DNA from: an uncultured Aquimarina sp.
GTDB taxonomy: Bacteria; Bacteroidota; Bacteroidia; Flavobacteriales; Flavobacteriaceae
Length of the DNA: 64,000 nucleotides
Direction of reading: 5' to 3'
Assembly: GCA_947496355.1 (NCBI GenBank)
Contig: CANMCO010000009.1
Span: 62,001-126,000, forward strand
The notes under the pieces were generated by a model, which worked only from the letters and a program-made list of their open reading frames with translations, searched no databases and was not told where the DNA came from. Numbering within the stretch: position 1 is the first letter of the stretch; each line of letters starts with the position of its first letter. The position numbers and the translations under genes are program-made. Below, piece after piece: positions 37,280-45,209 of the stretch.

Positions 37280-37444
37280 ATGAGAAATTTAAAAATTGAA
37301 GAAGTACAAGAAGTTAATGGAGCAGGATGGTTAGGTGATTTATGGGATGATGCAAGAAGAATAATTAATGAGCTTCCAGATGCATATGAGGATGCAATTA
37401 ATTCTACTACTGATATGATGTGTACAGCAACAGGAAACTGTTAG
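37280..37444 (+). CDS. Microcin V-type precursor peptide 7
   Basis: 54 residues. Leader MRNLKIEEVQEVNGAG, of the same form as the colicin V leader (MRTLTLNELDSVSGG in the established example), but with Gly-Ala in place of Gly-Gly at the expected cut. The core is acidic with two tryptophans (GWLGDLWDDARR) and two cysteines close to the end (C-x5-C, last residue Cys). Expressed from promoter F; a hairpin follows. Confidence 0.75.
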   Translation: MRNLKIEEVQEVNGAGWLGDLWDDARRIINELPDAYEDAINSTTDMMCTATGNC

Positions 37445-37462
37445 TTTACATAATGAAAAAGT

Positions 37463-37497
37463 TGCATCGAATGCTATTAGCATTCGATGTAATCTTT
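37463..37497 (+). terminator. Hairpin between precursors 7 and 8
   Basis: TGCATCGAATGC / GCATTCGATGT stem with a five-base loop and then AATCTTTTT. Precursor 8 has no TCGAAATTC-type promoter of its own, so this is probably a leaky terminator that lowers expression of precursor 8. Confidence 0.75.
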
Positions 37498-37543
37498 TTA
37501 CAGTAATGATTAAAGTATCTTAATAATTAAAAAAACTAAAATC

Positions 37544-37753
37544 ATGAAAAACAAAGCAAAAAAACTGAATCTTAAGAAATGTACAATTTCAAATCTTGAA
37601 ATGAGTAAAGTAACCGGAGGGGTAGTTCATTCTTGTATTCCTACATGTAATACAAACCCAACAACTCCAACTACAAATCCTACCGGTACAACAGATCCGA
37701 CAGGTCAATCTGGGATATTTAGATGTGATGTTATTACAAAAACTGATTTATAA
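37544..37753 (+). CDS. Double-glycine precursor peptide 8
   Basis: 69 residues. Leader MKNKAKKLNLKKCTISNLEM then SKVTGG. The core is Thr/Pro/Asn-rich (NTNPTTPTTNPTGTTDPTG) with three cysteines, one of them near the end. No island-type promoter precedes it. The Lys-rich leader is longer by three residues before GG than those of precursors 1-6. Confidence 0.75.
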   Translation: MKNKAKKLNLKKCTISNLEMSKVTGGVVHSCIPTCNTNPTTPTTNPTGTTDPTGQSGIFRCDVITKTDL

Positions 37754-37904
37754 GTAATAGCTTATTGATTATTCTTTTTTGTGAAATAATTAAAAAATTG
37801 GGAAGTCGTAATTGTATTCAATTTGACGTACTGATTTTTTAAGATTTATTTCTCTCCTTAGAAAGTATTCATGGTATTTATAGAAATAAGTTGCTTATAA
37901 AAAA

Positions 37905-38005
37905 TCGAAATTCACGAATATCGATCGATTTTCGTGAATACTCTATACATCATTTTGTAGTCAACTCCTTTCTTGGTATATGTTTGTGCTATCAAGCGCT
38001 TTGAT
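37905..38005 (+). promoter_or_regulatory. Island promoter G (for precursors 9-10 and the exporter genes)
   Basis: Boxes at 37905 (TCGAAATTCACGAATA) and 37925 (TCGATTTTCGTGAATA), TTTG at 37954, TATGTTTG at 37979, dyad ATCAAGCGCTTTGAT at 37991. No other promoter is seen before the HlyD gene, so the exporter is in this regulon. Confidence 0.85.
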
Positions 38006-38039
38006 ATAGAATTAAGTTTAACAATTAAAATTATCAAAA

Positions 38040-38216
38040 ATGAGAAATTTAAAATTTAATGAGATCCAGAATGTATCAGGAGGAATCCTTCCTGTTGTAG
38101 TGGGAGCTATTGTTGCAGTTGCGGGTGTTCTTACTGCCGGACATGCAGTTGGTGAAATAGTTGGCGAAGCGGCCCAAAGAGAGCATGAAGCAAATCATCA
38201 ATGCAATGCTGGTTAA
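38040..38216 (+). CDS. Microcin V-type precursor peptide 9
   Basis: 58 residues. Leader MRNLKFNEIQNVSGG, then a hydrophobic Gly/Ala/Val core (ILPVVVGAIVAVAGVLTAGH) with several GxxxG-like spacings, a polar tail and one cysteine four residues from the end. The hydrophobic stretch is long enough to span a membrane, as in class II microcins and two-peptide bacteriocins. It is followed 39 bases later by precursor 10, which has the same plan. Confidence 0.8.
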   Translation: MRNLKFNEIQNVSGGILPVVVGAIVAVAGVLTAGHAVGEIVGEAAQREHEANHQCNAG

Positions 38217-38255
38217 TATCAAAAAACTGAATTTAAAACATTAAAATTTACACAA

Positions 38256-38429
38256 ATGAGAAATTTAAAAATTAGTGAAGTACAAGAAGTAAGCGGAGGA
38301 GTAGTACCTGTTATCATAGGTATTGTATTAGTTGATCTATTTCTAATAGGAGTTACAGCAGGGATGGCTTCTGGAGCCGAAGATCAGGCTTCTGAATCGG
38401 GACATAATGATCAATGTAGCGCAAATTAA
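38256..38429 (+). CDS. Microcin V-type precursor peptide 10
   Basis: 57 residues. Leader MRNLKISEVQEVSGG, hydrophobic core VVPVIIGIVLVDLFLIGVTA then GMASG, an acidic-polar tail and one cysteine four residues from the end, like precursor 9. The two form a natural pair; a two-component pore-forming peptide is possible (inference). A hairpin separates it from the HlyD gene. Confidence 0.8.
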   Translation: MRNLKISEVQEVSGGVVPVIIGIVLVDLFLIGVTAGMASGAEDQASESGHNDQCSAN

Positions 38430-38441
38430 CTAATGCTTAGA

Positions 38442-38480
38442 ACAAACTATTCATAAGTACGTGAATAGTTTGTTTTACTT
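38442..38480 (+). terminator. Attenuator-like hairpin before the exporter genes
   Basis: ACAAACTATTCA / TGAATAGTTTGT perfect stem with an 8-base loop, then TTTACTTTTT. It lies inside the operon between precursor 10 and hlyD, so it should give many peptide mRNAs and fewer exporter mRNAs. Confidence 0.8.
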
Positions 38481-38516
38481 TTTAAGTAAAAAGAATTTAA
38501 ACCAAATTAATGAATC

Positions 38517-39764
38517 ATGAGCTCATCATTATTTCGTAAAGAAGCCATAAAGAACAATACACAAAGATTATTAGGAGAAGTATTATTAATACGACCTATA
38601 TCCTTTTGGATATTTACAGTATCTATAATGTTAGTGGTGGCGATGGTGGGAGCTTTATTATTATTTGGTAAGTTTGCCCGCCGCGAAACCGTGGCGGGTT
38701 ATTTAGTACCAGATAAAGGATTGGTACGTGTATATGCTCCTTTTAATGGTATTATCGATCAAAAACACATTACCGATGGGCAAAAAGTAACCAAGGGACA
38801 AAATTTACTTGAAGTAACTACAGAAAGGGGAACAAAAGATAGTTTGAGTATCAATCAACAACTAATTACCCGATTAGAAGAACAAAAAGCCAGGCTTAAG
38901 CAACGAATTACAGACGAAACCCAGGTCTTGGATAGTGAAGGTAGTCGTTTATCTGTAATTCTTACAAATCATAAAAGCGAACACTATCAAATCATAAAAC
39001 AACTACAAAGCCAACGAGAACAACTAGAACTCATAAAAGGTCAATGGGGGAGATACAAAGAACTTAGAAAGAAAGGCCTTGTGTCTGAAGATGAACTGTT
39101 AATAAAAAGAAACGCCTACTTTAATGCAAAAACGGCTATTGATGCTACAAAACGATTGCAAATAAATAAGCAAACAGAGATTGCAAATATTCAGAAACAA
39201 TTAGAACAATCACCGTTGCGTAAAAGTAATAGATTACAAGAATTAGAGCACCAATACGGACAGTTGGAAGAACGTCTCATAGAACTTAAAAATAGTCGTT
39301 CCTACATGATTAAAGCTCCGGTGAATGGCCGTATCACTTCTACACAAGTTAATTTGGGACAGAATGTTTCTTCTACCGTTCCTATATTGACTGTGATACC
39401 CGAAAATACGGTTTTGTTTGCAGAGTTATTCTTGCCATCAAGAGCAATTGGATTTGTTAAAAAAAATCAGAAAGTATTAATGCGATATGATGCTTTTCCA
39501 TATCAACGGTATGGATTATATGAGGGTAAAATTGTACAAATTGCAGAAGCAGTTATCCATCCTAATGAAACTTCAATACCTATAGCTACGCAGGAACCTG
39601 TGTATCGTATAAAGGTAGCTTTGGATGTTCAAAATATTAATGCATACGGTAAGGAAATGAGATTGCAATCAGGAATGTCTATTGCAGCCGATATTATTTT
39701 AGAAGAGCGAAGTTTAGGACAGTGGCTTTTAGAACCTATCTATAGTTTAAAAGGAAAATTATAA
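38517..39764 (+). CDS. HlyD family secretion adaptor
   Basis: 415 residues. One membrane helix near residues 33-53 (FTVSIMLVVAMVGALLLFG), a lipoyl/barrel-sandwich half (VYAPFNGIIDQKHITDGQKV), a long coiled coil (~95-260, many Gln/Glu/Lys/Leu), then the second half-lipoyl segment (MIKAPVNGRITSTQVNLGQ). This is the membrane-fusion protein that links a bacteriocin ABC exporter to an outer-membrane channel. Four bases separate it from the ABC gene. No TolC gene lies in the window. Confidence 0.93.
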   Translation: MSSSLFRKEAIKNNTQRLLGEVLLIRPISFWIFTVSIMLVVAMVGALLLFGKFARRETVAGYLVPDKGLVRVYAPFNGIIDQKHITDGQKVTKGQNLLEVTTERGTKDSLSINQQLITRLEEQKARLKQRITDETQVLDSEGSRLSVILTNHKSEHYQIIKQLQSQREQLELIKGQWGRYKELRKKGLVSEDELLIKRNAYFNAKTAIDATKRLQINKQTEIANIQKQLEQSPLRKSNRLQELEHQYGQLEERLIELKNSRSYMIKAPVNGRITSTQVNLGQNVSSTVPILTVIPENTVLFAELFLPSRAIGFVKKNQKVLMRYDAFPYQRYGLYEGKIVQIAEAVIHPNETSIPIATQEPVYRIKVALDVQNINAYGKEMRLQSGMSIAADIILEERSLGQWLLEPIYSLKGKL

Positions 39765-39768
39765 ACAC

Positions 39769-41904
39769 ATGCAGAACCCGGTAAGTTTATTAAACTTTGG
39801 CAGAAGAAAAAGATTGCCAGTAATTATACAAACAGAAGTAGCAGAATGCGGATTAGCTTCTGTAGCAATGGTTGCTAATTATTTTGGACATCAGGTAGAT
39901 CTGAATGCCCTAAGAAGAAAGTATAGTATATCCTCAAAAGGAGCAACATTGCAGGGTCTTATAAAATTGGCAGATGGTCTGCATTTTAGTTCAAGACCAT
40001 TACGATTAGAACTAGAAGAGCTCTCGCAGTTAAAAAAGCCTGGCATACTACACTGGGATTTAAATCATTTTGTAGTCCTTAAATCGGTAAAAGGAAATAA
40101 AATTACTATTCATGACCCGGCAGTTGGAGCGAGGACACTAAAACTAGATGAGGTTTCTAAACATTTTACAGGAGTTGCACTAGAATTAACTCCTACTTCA
40201 GAATTTAAACCAGAAAAAATAGCCAAAAAAGCGAAGTTATCTGATTTTTGGACAAGAATAACAGGCTTAAAAGGAGCTCTAGGTCAAATTCTAATTCTAT
40301 CTCTTTTATTACAAATATTTGCAATTGCAAGTCCATTTTATATGCAGTTGGTTGTTGATGATGTTATTATTAGTCGGGATTTAGATTTACTCTTGATACT
40401 CGCATTGGGTTTCGGTTTGATGAAGCTGGTTAATCTAGCGGTAACAGCATTACGAGGAGTTGTAATTCTCTATATGGGTACACAGCTAAATGTACAAATG
40501 GCCGCTAATCTATTACGCCATCTACTAAAGTTACCCATGGATTATTTTGAAAAAAGACACATTGGGGATATTATTTCAAGATTTAGATCCCTGGAAGACG
40601 TAAAACAACTACTCACTACCGGACTTATAGAAACCATTGTAGACGGGATAATGGCCATAGGTCTACTAATCATGATGTTTATTTATAGCGTAAAACTGGC
40701 ATTGATTGTTTCTATAGCGGTGGTTATCTACATACTAGTTCGTTTAGCATTATACAGACCCTACAGACAATTAAAAGAAGAAACAATTGTCGCAGATGCT
40801 AAGCAGAATTCTAATTTTATGGAAACTGTACGGGGAATTCAAAGCATTAAACTATTTGGTAACGAAAGCCAAAGACAAACCGTATGGCATAACTATTATG
40901 CAGATACTATGAATGCAGGTATACGCACGGGTAAATTAGAAATAGGATATAATGTAATCAATGGTTTTTTATTTGGATTAGAAAATATCATTGTGATATA
41001 CTTGGCTGCATCATTAGTAATGGATAGTTTGATGACTATTGGGATGCTATATGCCTTTATGTCTTATAAAAGACAATTTACCGATAAAGCTTCGGCGTTG
41101 GTAAATAAGTTTATACAATTTAAGATGCTTTCTTTACATATGGAGCGTTTGGGAGATATCATTCTTACTCAGCCCGAAAAGGATATAGATAGTCAAAGAC
41201 AATTACCACAGGTAAAGGGAGAGCTAAGTTTAGAAAATATTAGTTTTCGATACTCTGATAATGAGCCGTATTTATTTCAAAATCTTAGTTTTAAAGTAGA
41301 GCAGGGCAGTTCTGTTGCTATAATAGGAGCTTCAGGTTGCGGTAAGACTACATTAATGAAGATTATGTTGGGGTTATTGAAACCTGAGACGGGTAGTATT
41401 TTTATTGATGGATATGATATACGAAAAGTAGGTTTAAGAACCTATAGAAACGAAATTGGGACAGTAATGCAAAGTGATCAGTTGTTATCTGGAAGCATCG
41501 CAGATAATATTTGCTTCTTTGACCCTGAGTTTGATCAACAATGGATAGAAGAATGCGCACAAATGGCAGCCATACATCAAGATATTATGGCAATGCCTAT
41601 GGGATATCACACATTAATAGGAGATATGGGAAGTAGTTTGTCTGGAGGACAAAAACAACGTTTATTACTAGCACGAGCATTATATAAAAAACCTAAAATA
41701 TTGTTTTTGGACGAGGCTACCTCTCATCTGGATGTGGGATTAGAATCTGTAGTAAATAAAACGGTGAAAAAGTTAAATATTACTAGAATCATTATTGCCC
41801 ATAGACCAGACACTATTGCCATGGCAGATCATGTTGTAGCCTTACAAAACGGACAACTTCTCAATGTTGATATGCCTGATCAACAATTACTTCCGGCCAG
41901 TTAG
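39769..41904 (+). CDS. Peptidase-containing ABC exporter (C39, PCAT)
   Basis: 711 residues in three parts. The N-terminal C39 cysteine peptidase (~15-140) has Gln21, Cys27 in EVAECGLASVAMV, His100 in LNHFVVL and Asp116 in HDPAVG, a complete catalytic set. A six-helix transmembrane domain follows (~165-440), then an ATPase domain with Walker A GASGCGKTT, signature LSGGQKQR and Walker B ILFLDEAT. PCATs cut double-glycine leaders and export the core. This is the evident processing and export enzyme for the island's precursors. Confidence 0.95.
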   Translation: MQNPVSLLNFGRRKRLPVIIQTEVAECGLASVAMVANYFGHQVDLNALRRKYSISSKGATLQGLIKLADGLHFSSRPLRLELEELSQLKKPGILHWDLNHFVVLKSVKGNKITIHDPAVGARTLKLDEVSKHFTGVALELTPTSEFKPEKIAKKAKLSDFWTRITGLKGALGQILILSLLLQIFAIASPFYMQLVVDDVIISRDLDLLLILALGFGLMKLVNLAVTALRGVVILYMGTQLNVQMAANLLRHLLKLPMDYFEKRHIGDIISRFRSLEDVKQLLTTGLIETIVDGIMAIGLLIMMFIYSVKLALIVSIAVVIYILVRLALYRPYRQLKEETIVADAKQNSNFMETVRGIQSIKLFGNESQRQTVWHNYYADTMNAGIRTGKLEIGYNVINGFLFGLENIIVIYLAASLVMDSLMTIGMLYAFMSYKRQFTDKASALVNKFIQFKMLSLHMERLGDIILTQPEKDIDSQRQLPQVKGELSLENISFRYSDNEPYLFQNLSFKVEQGSSVAIIGASGCGKTTLMKIMLGLLKPETGSIFIDGYDIRKVGLRTYRNEIGTVMQSDQLLSGSIADNICFFDPEFDQQWIEECAQMAAIHQDIMAMPMGYHTLIGDMGSSLSGGQKQRLLLARALYKKPKILFLDEATSHLDVGLESVVNKTVKKLNITRIIIAHRPDTIAMADHVVALQNGQLLNVDMPDQQLLPAS

Positions 41905-41925
41905 GGACTAAATATTAAAAAAAAA

Positions 41926-41961
41926 ACCGTAACTAATCTTTACGTAGTTACGGTATTTTTT
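41926..41961. terminator. Bidirectional terminator between the exporter and precursor 12
   Basis: ACCGTAACTA / TAGTTACGGT stem with A-run on the left and T-run on the right; serves the exporter operon and, on the other strand, precursor 12. Confidence 0.9.
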
Positions 41962-41985
41962 TAGGTAATGTGTTTTTTACAAAAA

Positions 41986-42177
41986 CTATAACCATTCAAT
42001 AAATTGATCATTGTCTCGTGTAGAAGTATTTGTATTTGTAGGTGGAGGACATGTACAACTGCCAATACCTCCGCTTCCTCCTCCAGGACTGGCGCCACCT
42101 AATATCATTTTCATGTCTAATTTAGAAATTTTAATTTTTTTTAATTTTAACCCTGTATTGTTAAACTCTCTTTTCAT
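41986..42177 (-). CDS. Double-glycine precursor peptide 12 (reverse strand, next to regulator 1)
   Basis: 63 residues. Leader MKREFNNTGLKLKKIKISKL then DMKMILGG, a variant of the Lys-rich type. The core is Gly/Ser/Pro-rich (ASPGGGSGGIGSCTCPPPTN) with CTC and ends FIEWL. It lies between the exporter and regulator 1, in the same direction as the regulator, with a CGAAATTC palindrome in front. Confidence 0.78.
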   Translation of the reverse strand: MKREFNNTGLKLKKIKISKLDMKMILGGASPGGGSGGIGSCTCPPPTNTNTSTRDNDQFIEWL

Positions 42178-42258
42178 GTGATTGTTTTTTAATTATTATT
42201 TGGTACTGCCAAAGTATGGAAAACATTTATCTTAGAAGTGTAATCATTGGTTGGTCTA

Positions 42259-42280
42259 CTCGAAATTCTAGAATTTCGAG
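42259..42280 (-). promoter_or_regulatory. Palindromic operator of precursor 12
   Basis: A perfect 22-bp palindrome whose left arm is CTCGAAATTCT. The core is the same CGAAATTC box as in promoters A-H, here as a full inverted repeat rather than two 20-bp-spaced direct repeats. On the reverse strand no TATGTTTG occurs 54 bp downstream; the nearest is AATGTTTT at 52 bp, and TACTTTG lies further down. Confidence 0.8.
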
Positions 42281-42338
42281 CTTATTTTTACGTGAATGTA
42301 TATTAATTGGATAAAGAATTAATGCATCATCTAATAAT

Positions 42339-44063
42339 TTATGTGTTTTCTGCTACTTTTCCCAGCTGTTTAATGTAATAAGAAGGTTTAATCTGAACTT
42401 GTTTATAAAAGGCATTAGAAAAAGTTTCTGCACTATTATATCCAAATTCGTTTGCAATTGCCTTAATAGTAAACTTGCGTAGCATTATATTTTCCTTTAA
42501 TTCTTTTAGCGCATAGTTAATACGCAATTCATTTAGGTAGTTAGTGAACGTTTTATTTTTATAATGATTTATAACTCTTGATAAGTATTTCACGTTGGTT
42601 TCTATTTCATCAGCTAGTGATTGTGAACTCAAACCAAGGGTAAGGTATCTATGTTCTTTTTCGAATTTATCTAATTTATTTAAAATGTAGGTTACATGCT
42701 TTTCAGGAACTTTTAATATCTTTTCAGTATCTAGCTGCTTATTGGTTTTGGTTGAATCAGGTTTTGATTTGGTCTTTTGTTCTTTCATTAATTTTTCAAA
42801 ACGAGATCGATACACTTGTTTTTTTCGATATTGATAATATAATAAACTACCTAAAATTAGTATTGATACTCCAAGTATCAATATACTAGATTTATAAGTG
42901 TTTGTATTTTTATTTAGTTTTTTTATTACTATTTCTTGTTCTTCTAATAACAGGGGTATATCATAGTCTTCTTTTACCTTTTTACTGATAAAAATTTGAT
43001 CATCCAAATAGTTACTTAACACAGAATTTAACTTATTAAGATATTTGTTTTGATTTTGAATATCATTTTTATCTTTATAATAATCCTTAAGGTATTCATA
43101 TGTTTTTACATGCTTGTATTGTGGAATAGAGTTTAGCGTTTCTAGGATAGAATCTGTTTTTTTAAAATAGCTAACGGCTTTTTCCTTATCATTTATATCA
43201 AAATATGACCTACCTAAGTAAAAATAACTATCAATTGTATTGGATTTATCTTCAAATTCAATCATTTTAGGCAACGCTTTACTTATACTGTCAATAGTTG
43301 CATAATAATTTTTCTGAGCATATTGATTAATGCCTTCACAAAGTGTGAAGTATGTTTTCATTTGATTATGATTTACATCATTGCTGTTTGAAGATTTATT
43401 ATAGCCTAGATTATTATAAAAGGTCGAAGAGTCATTCTTTTCAAGGGCAATATAAGTTTCTGCAAGTGCATGTAGGGTGGATAAATAATAGGATTTGTGT
43501 TCGTATTTTATTTCTTTACCATAAAAATCAATACATTTTTTAAAAATTGAGATAGCTTTTTCTTTCTCATTTAAGTGCTCACTTTTTACAATACCAATTA
43601 AATAGTCTACCCTGTATAATAAATCTGTATTATCGTTTGTAAGAGTATATTTGCGAGCTTTGGTTAGATTGTATAATGTTTTTTGAATATCTCTTTTTTG
43701 ATACAAATAGTGTCCAGCTTTTGCGAAATAGATATAGGAAGGGTAATTGATAATAGGATTCTCTTTTGTAAGAGCTATAATACTATCATAATATTGAAGT
43801 TTAGAATTATCATTTGAAACATATGACTTGTATAGATAACCATTAATTATTTCAATAGTATCTCTATTTATCTTAGCTTTTTTTATATAGTAAGTTAATG
43901 CCTTTTTCGCTTTAGTAGAATCGGCTTGCTTGTTCTTTGTGTGTATTTTTAATAACTCTTGATAGTTTTTATGCTGCAAAGAGTCAGTAAAAGATTGAGC
44001 TTTTATAGTTGTATGTATAAGAAGAACATGTAATAAGAAAATATATATAAAAGACTTTTGCAT
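42339..44063 (-). CDS. Membrane TPR-AraC regulator 1
   Basis: 574 residues. Signal peptide (~1-22), then TPR-like helical repeats to ~residue 360 (for example AISIFKKCIDFYG and DSYFYLGRSYFDINDKEKAV), one transmembrane helix at ~392-412 (SSILILGVSILILGSLLYYQ), a basic linker, and an AraC double HTH at ~471-566 (SSQSLADEIETNVKYLSRVI; FTIKAIANEFGYNSAETFSN). The topology puts the TPR sensor in the periplasm and the DNA-binding domain in the cytoplasm. It has a TACTTTTG -7 element upstream but no CGAAATTC box. Likely regulator of the island (inference). Confidence 0.88.
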   Translation of the reverse strand: MQKSFIYIFLLHVLLIHTTIKAQSFTDSLQHKNYQELLKIHTKNKQADSTKAKKALTYYIKKAKINRDTIEIINGYLYKSYVSNDNSKLQYYDSIIALTKENPIINYPSYIYFAKAGHYLYQKRDIQKTLYNLTKARKYTLTNDNTDLLYRVDYLIGIVKSEHLNEKEKAISIFKKCIDFYGKEIKYEHKSYYLSTLHALAETYIALEKNDSSTFYNNLGYNKSSNSNDVNHNQMKTYFTLCEGINQYAQKNYYATIDSISKALPKMIEFEDKSNTIDSYFYLGRSYFDINDKEKAVSYFKKTDSILETLNSIPQYKHVKTYEYLKDYYKDKNDIQNQNKYLNKLNSVLSNYLDDQIFISKKVKEDYDIPLLLEEQEIVIKKLNKNTNTYKSSILILGVSILILGSLLYYQYRKKQVYRSRFEKLMKEQKTKSKPDSTKTNKQLDTEKILKVPEKHVTYILNKLDKFEKEHRYLTLGLSSQSLADEIETNVKYLSRVINHYKNKTFTNYLNELRINYALKELKENIMLRKFTIKAIANEFGYNSAETFSNAFYKQVQIKPSYYIKQLGKVAENT

Positions 44064-44455
44064 GATATTTTATGACGAAGGGTTTATTTTAGAAAGACTT
44101 TACGCTATGCACAAAAGTAGCATTTTTTTATAGCTTCGATTTAAGTGACATGAATTATATAATTCTAAAGGACTATTATTATAAAAAAATATTCATTGGG
44201 TAGAACTAACAAACCATTTCTGACGATATTAAATGTTTACAGTAAATACTATAGTATCTAATGGTAAAACATTAGTCCTTTTTAAAATAAGTATCTAGAT
44301 ACTAAATCGGGTGAATACTAATCTGAACTTTAATAAATTTATCTTTCTCTCAATACTTAATATATGGTGATTTAGGCTTAGATAGATATTTGGGTTAATG
44401 AGAATGGATTATATTTTTTAGCTATCTATAGCAATGAATTTTAATAAAAACAAAA
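44064..44455. other. Gap of about 390 bases without a gene
   Basis: No ORF or strong hairpin is seen. The left 80 bases are the promoter of regulator 1 and resemble the region upstream of regulator 2 (47020-47090). The right end leads into promoter H. Confidence 0.5.
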
Positions 44456-44558
44456 ACGAAATTCATGAAAATCGATCGAAATTCAAGAATACCTAAAATC
44501 ATATGTTGCACCAAACTTCCTTGTTTATCTATGTTTGCTAATATCAAAGCGCATTGAT
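44456..44558 (+). promoter_or_regulatory. Island promoter H (for precursor 11)
   Basis: Boxes at 44456 (ACGAAATTCATGAA) and 44476 (TCGAAATTCAAGAATA), GTTG at 44505, TATGTTTG at 44530, dyad ATCAAAGCGCATTGAT at 44543. It lies 6 kb from the other forward promoters yet keeps exactly the same spacing. Confidence 0.85.
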
Positions 44559-44591
44559 ATAAAATAAATTTAATAATTAAAAATTACAAAA

Positions 44592-44786
44592 ATGAGAGAT
44601 TTAAAATTTGAAGAAATTGAAGAAGTAAATGGAGGTGATATAGGTGGTGTATTAGTCACGGCAACAGTTATGGATTTAGGAATGGCAGCTTTAGGCGGGG
44701 CAATGTTTGGACCAGTAGGAGCTCTGGCTGCAGCAGGTGCTTATGCATTTGGATTTGGAGCAGGTTGGATGCTAACAAGTCATTGA
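44592..44786 (+). CDS. Microcin V-type precursor peptide 11
   Basis: 64 residues. Leader MRDLKFEEIEEVNGG, then a Gly/Ala-rich hydrophobic core (VMDLGMAALGGAMFGPVGAL followed by AAAGAYAFGFGAG) that has no cysteine and ends WMLTSH. Glycine-zipper spacing is strong, resembling colicin V's core and bacteriocins that insert in membranes. It sits between the two regulator genes and has its own promoter and terminator. Confidence 0.8.
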   Translation: MRDLKFEEIEEVNGGDIGGVLVTATVMDLGMAALGGAMFGPVGALAAAGAYAFGFGAGWMLTSH

Positions 44787-44864
44787 TGAGTAAGAATAAT
44801 ATCTAACAAAAAATATTATTATTTACTGTATTAATTTAAATTTGTTGTTGACTTATTTTCAATG

Positions 44865-44911
44865 AAAATAGCCTTACTCCAAGTATTAAAAAACAGGAGT
44901 AGGGCTATTTT
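44865..44911. terminator. Bidirectional terminator between precursors 11 and 13
   Basis: AAAATAGCCTTACTCC / GGAGTAGGGCTATTTT stem (one G-U) with an A-rich loop, placed between two converging precursor genes. Confidence 0.88.
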
Positions 44912-44973
44912 AAATGCGATAACTGTATTTGTCTGCCTCTGGTAATAAAAAGACAAACTCTTGAAATAATACA

Positions 44974-45132
44974 TTAACAAGTACAGGCTCTAGAATAACA
45001 CCCATCAAATGCACTTGCAGTTCCGAAAAAATCGTTATCGCCGCCTCCAATAATTTTGTTTAATTCATTGAGTTTGGTAATTTCAATTTTTTTTAGAAAG
45101 AGTTCTTTTGTTTTTGATGATTTTTTTTTCAT
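44974..45132 (-). CDS. Double-glycine precursor peptide 13 (reverse strand, next to regulator 2)
   Basis: 52 residues, too short for usual gene-length cut-offs. Leader MKKKSSKTKELFLKKIEITK then LNELNKIIGG. The short core (GDNDFFGTASAFDG then CYSRACTC) ends in three cysteines in eight residues; the CYS start is shared with precursors 3-5. It lies downstream of regulator 2 in the same direction, just as precursor 12 lies beside regulator 1. Confidence 0.75.
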   Translation of the reverse strand: MKKKSSKTKELFLKKIEITKLNELNKIIGGGDNDFFGTASAFDGCYSRACTC

Positions 45133-45209
45133 TGTATTTTTTATTTGGTATTTAGTGTCTAAAGTATATAAAAACAGTCGTTTTTAAGACTTCTGCATTC
45201 TACAAGTTT

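Noticed and set aside
34585..37960. Regularly occurring short repeats that could suggest a CRISPR array
   Set aside because: The repeats are about 16-bp operator boxes in pairs 20 bp apart, each pair followed by a promoter and a peptide gene. There is no constant spacer-repeat alternation and no cas gene.
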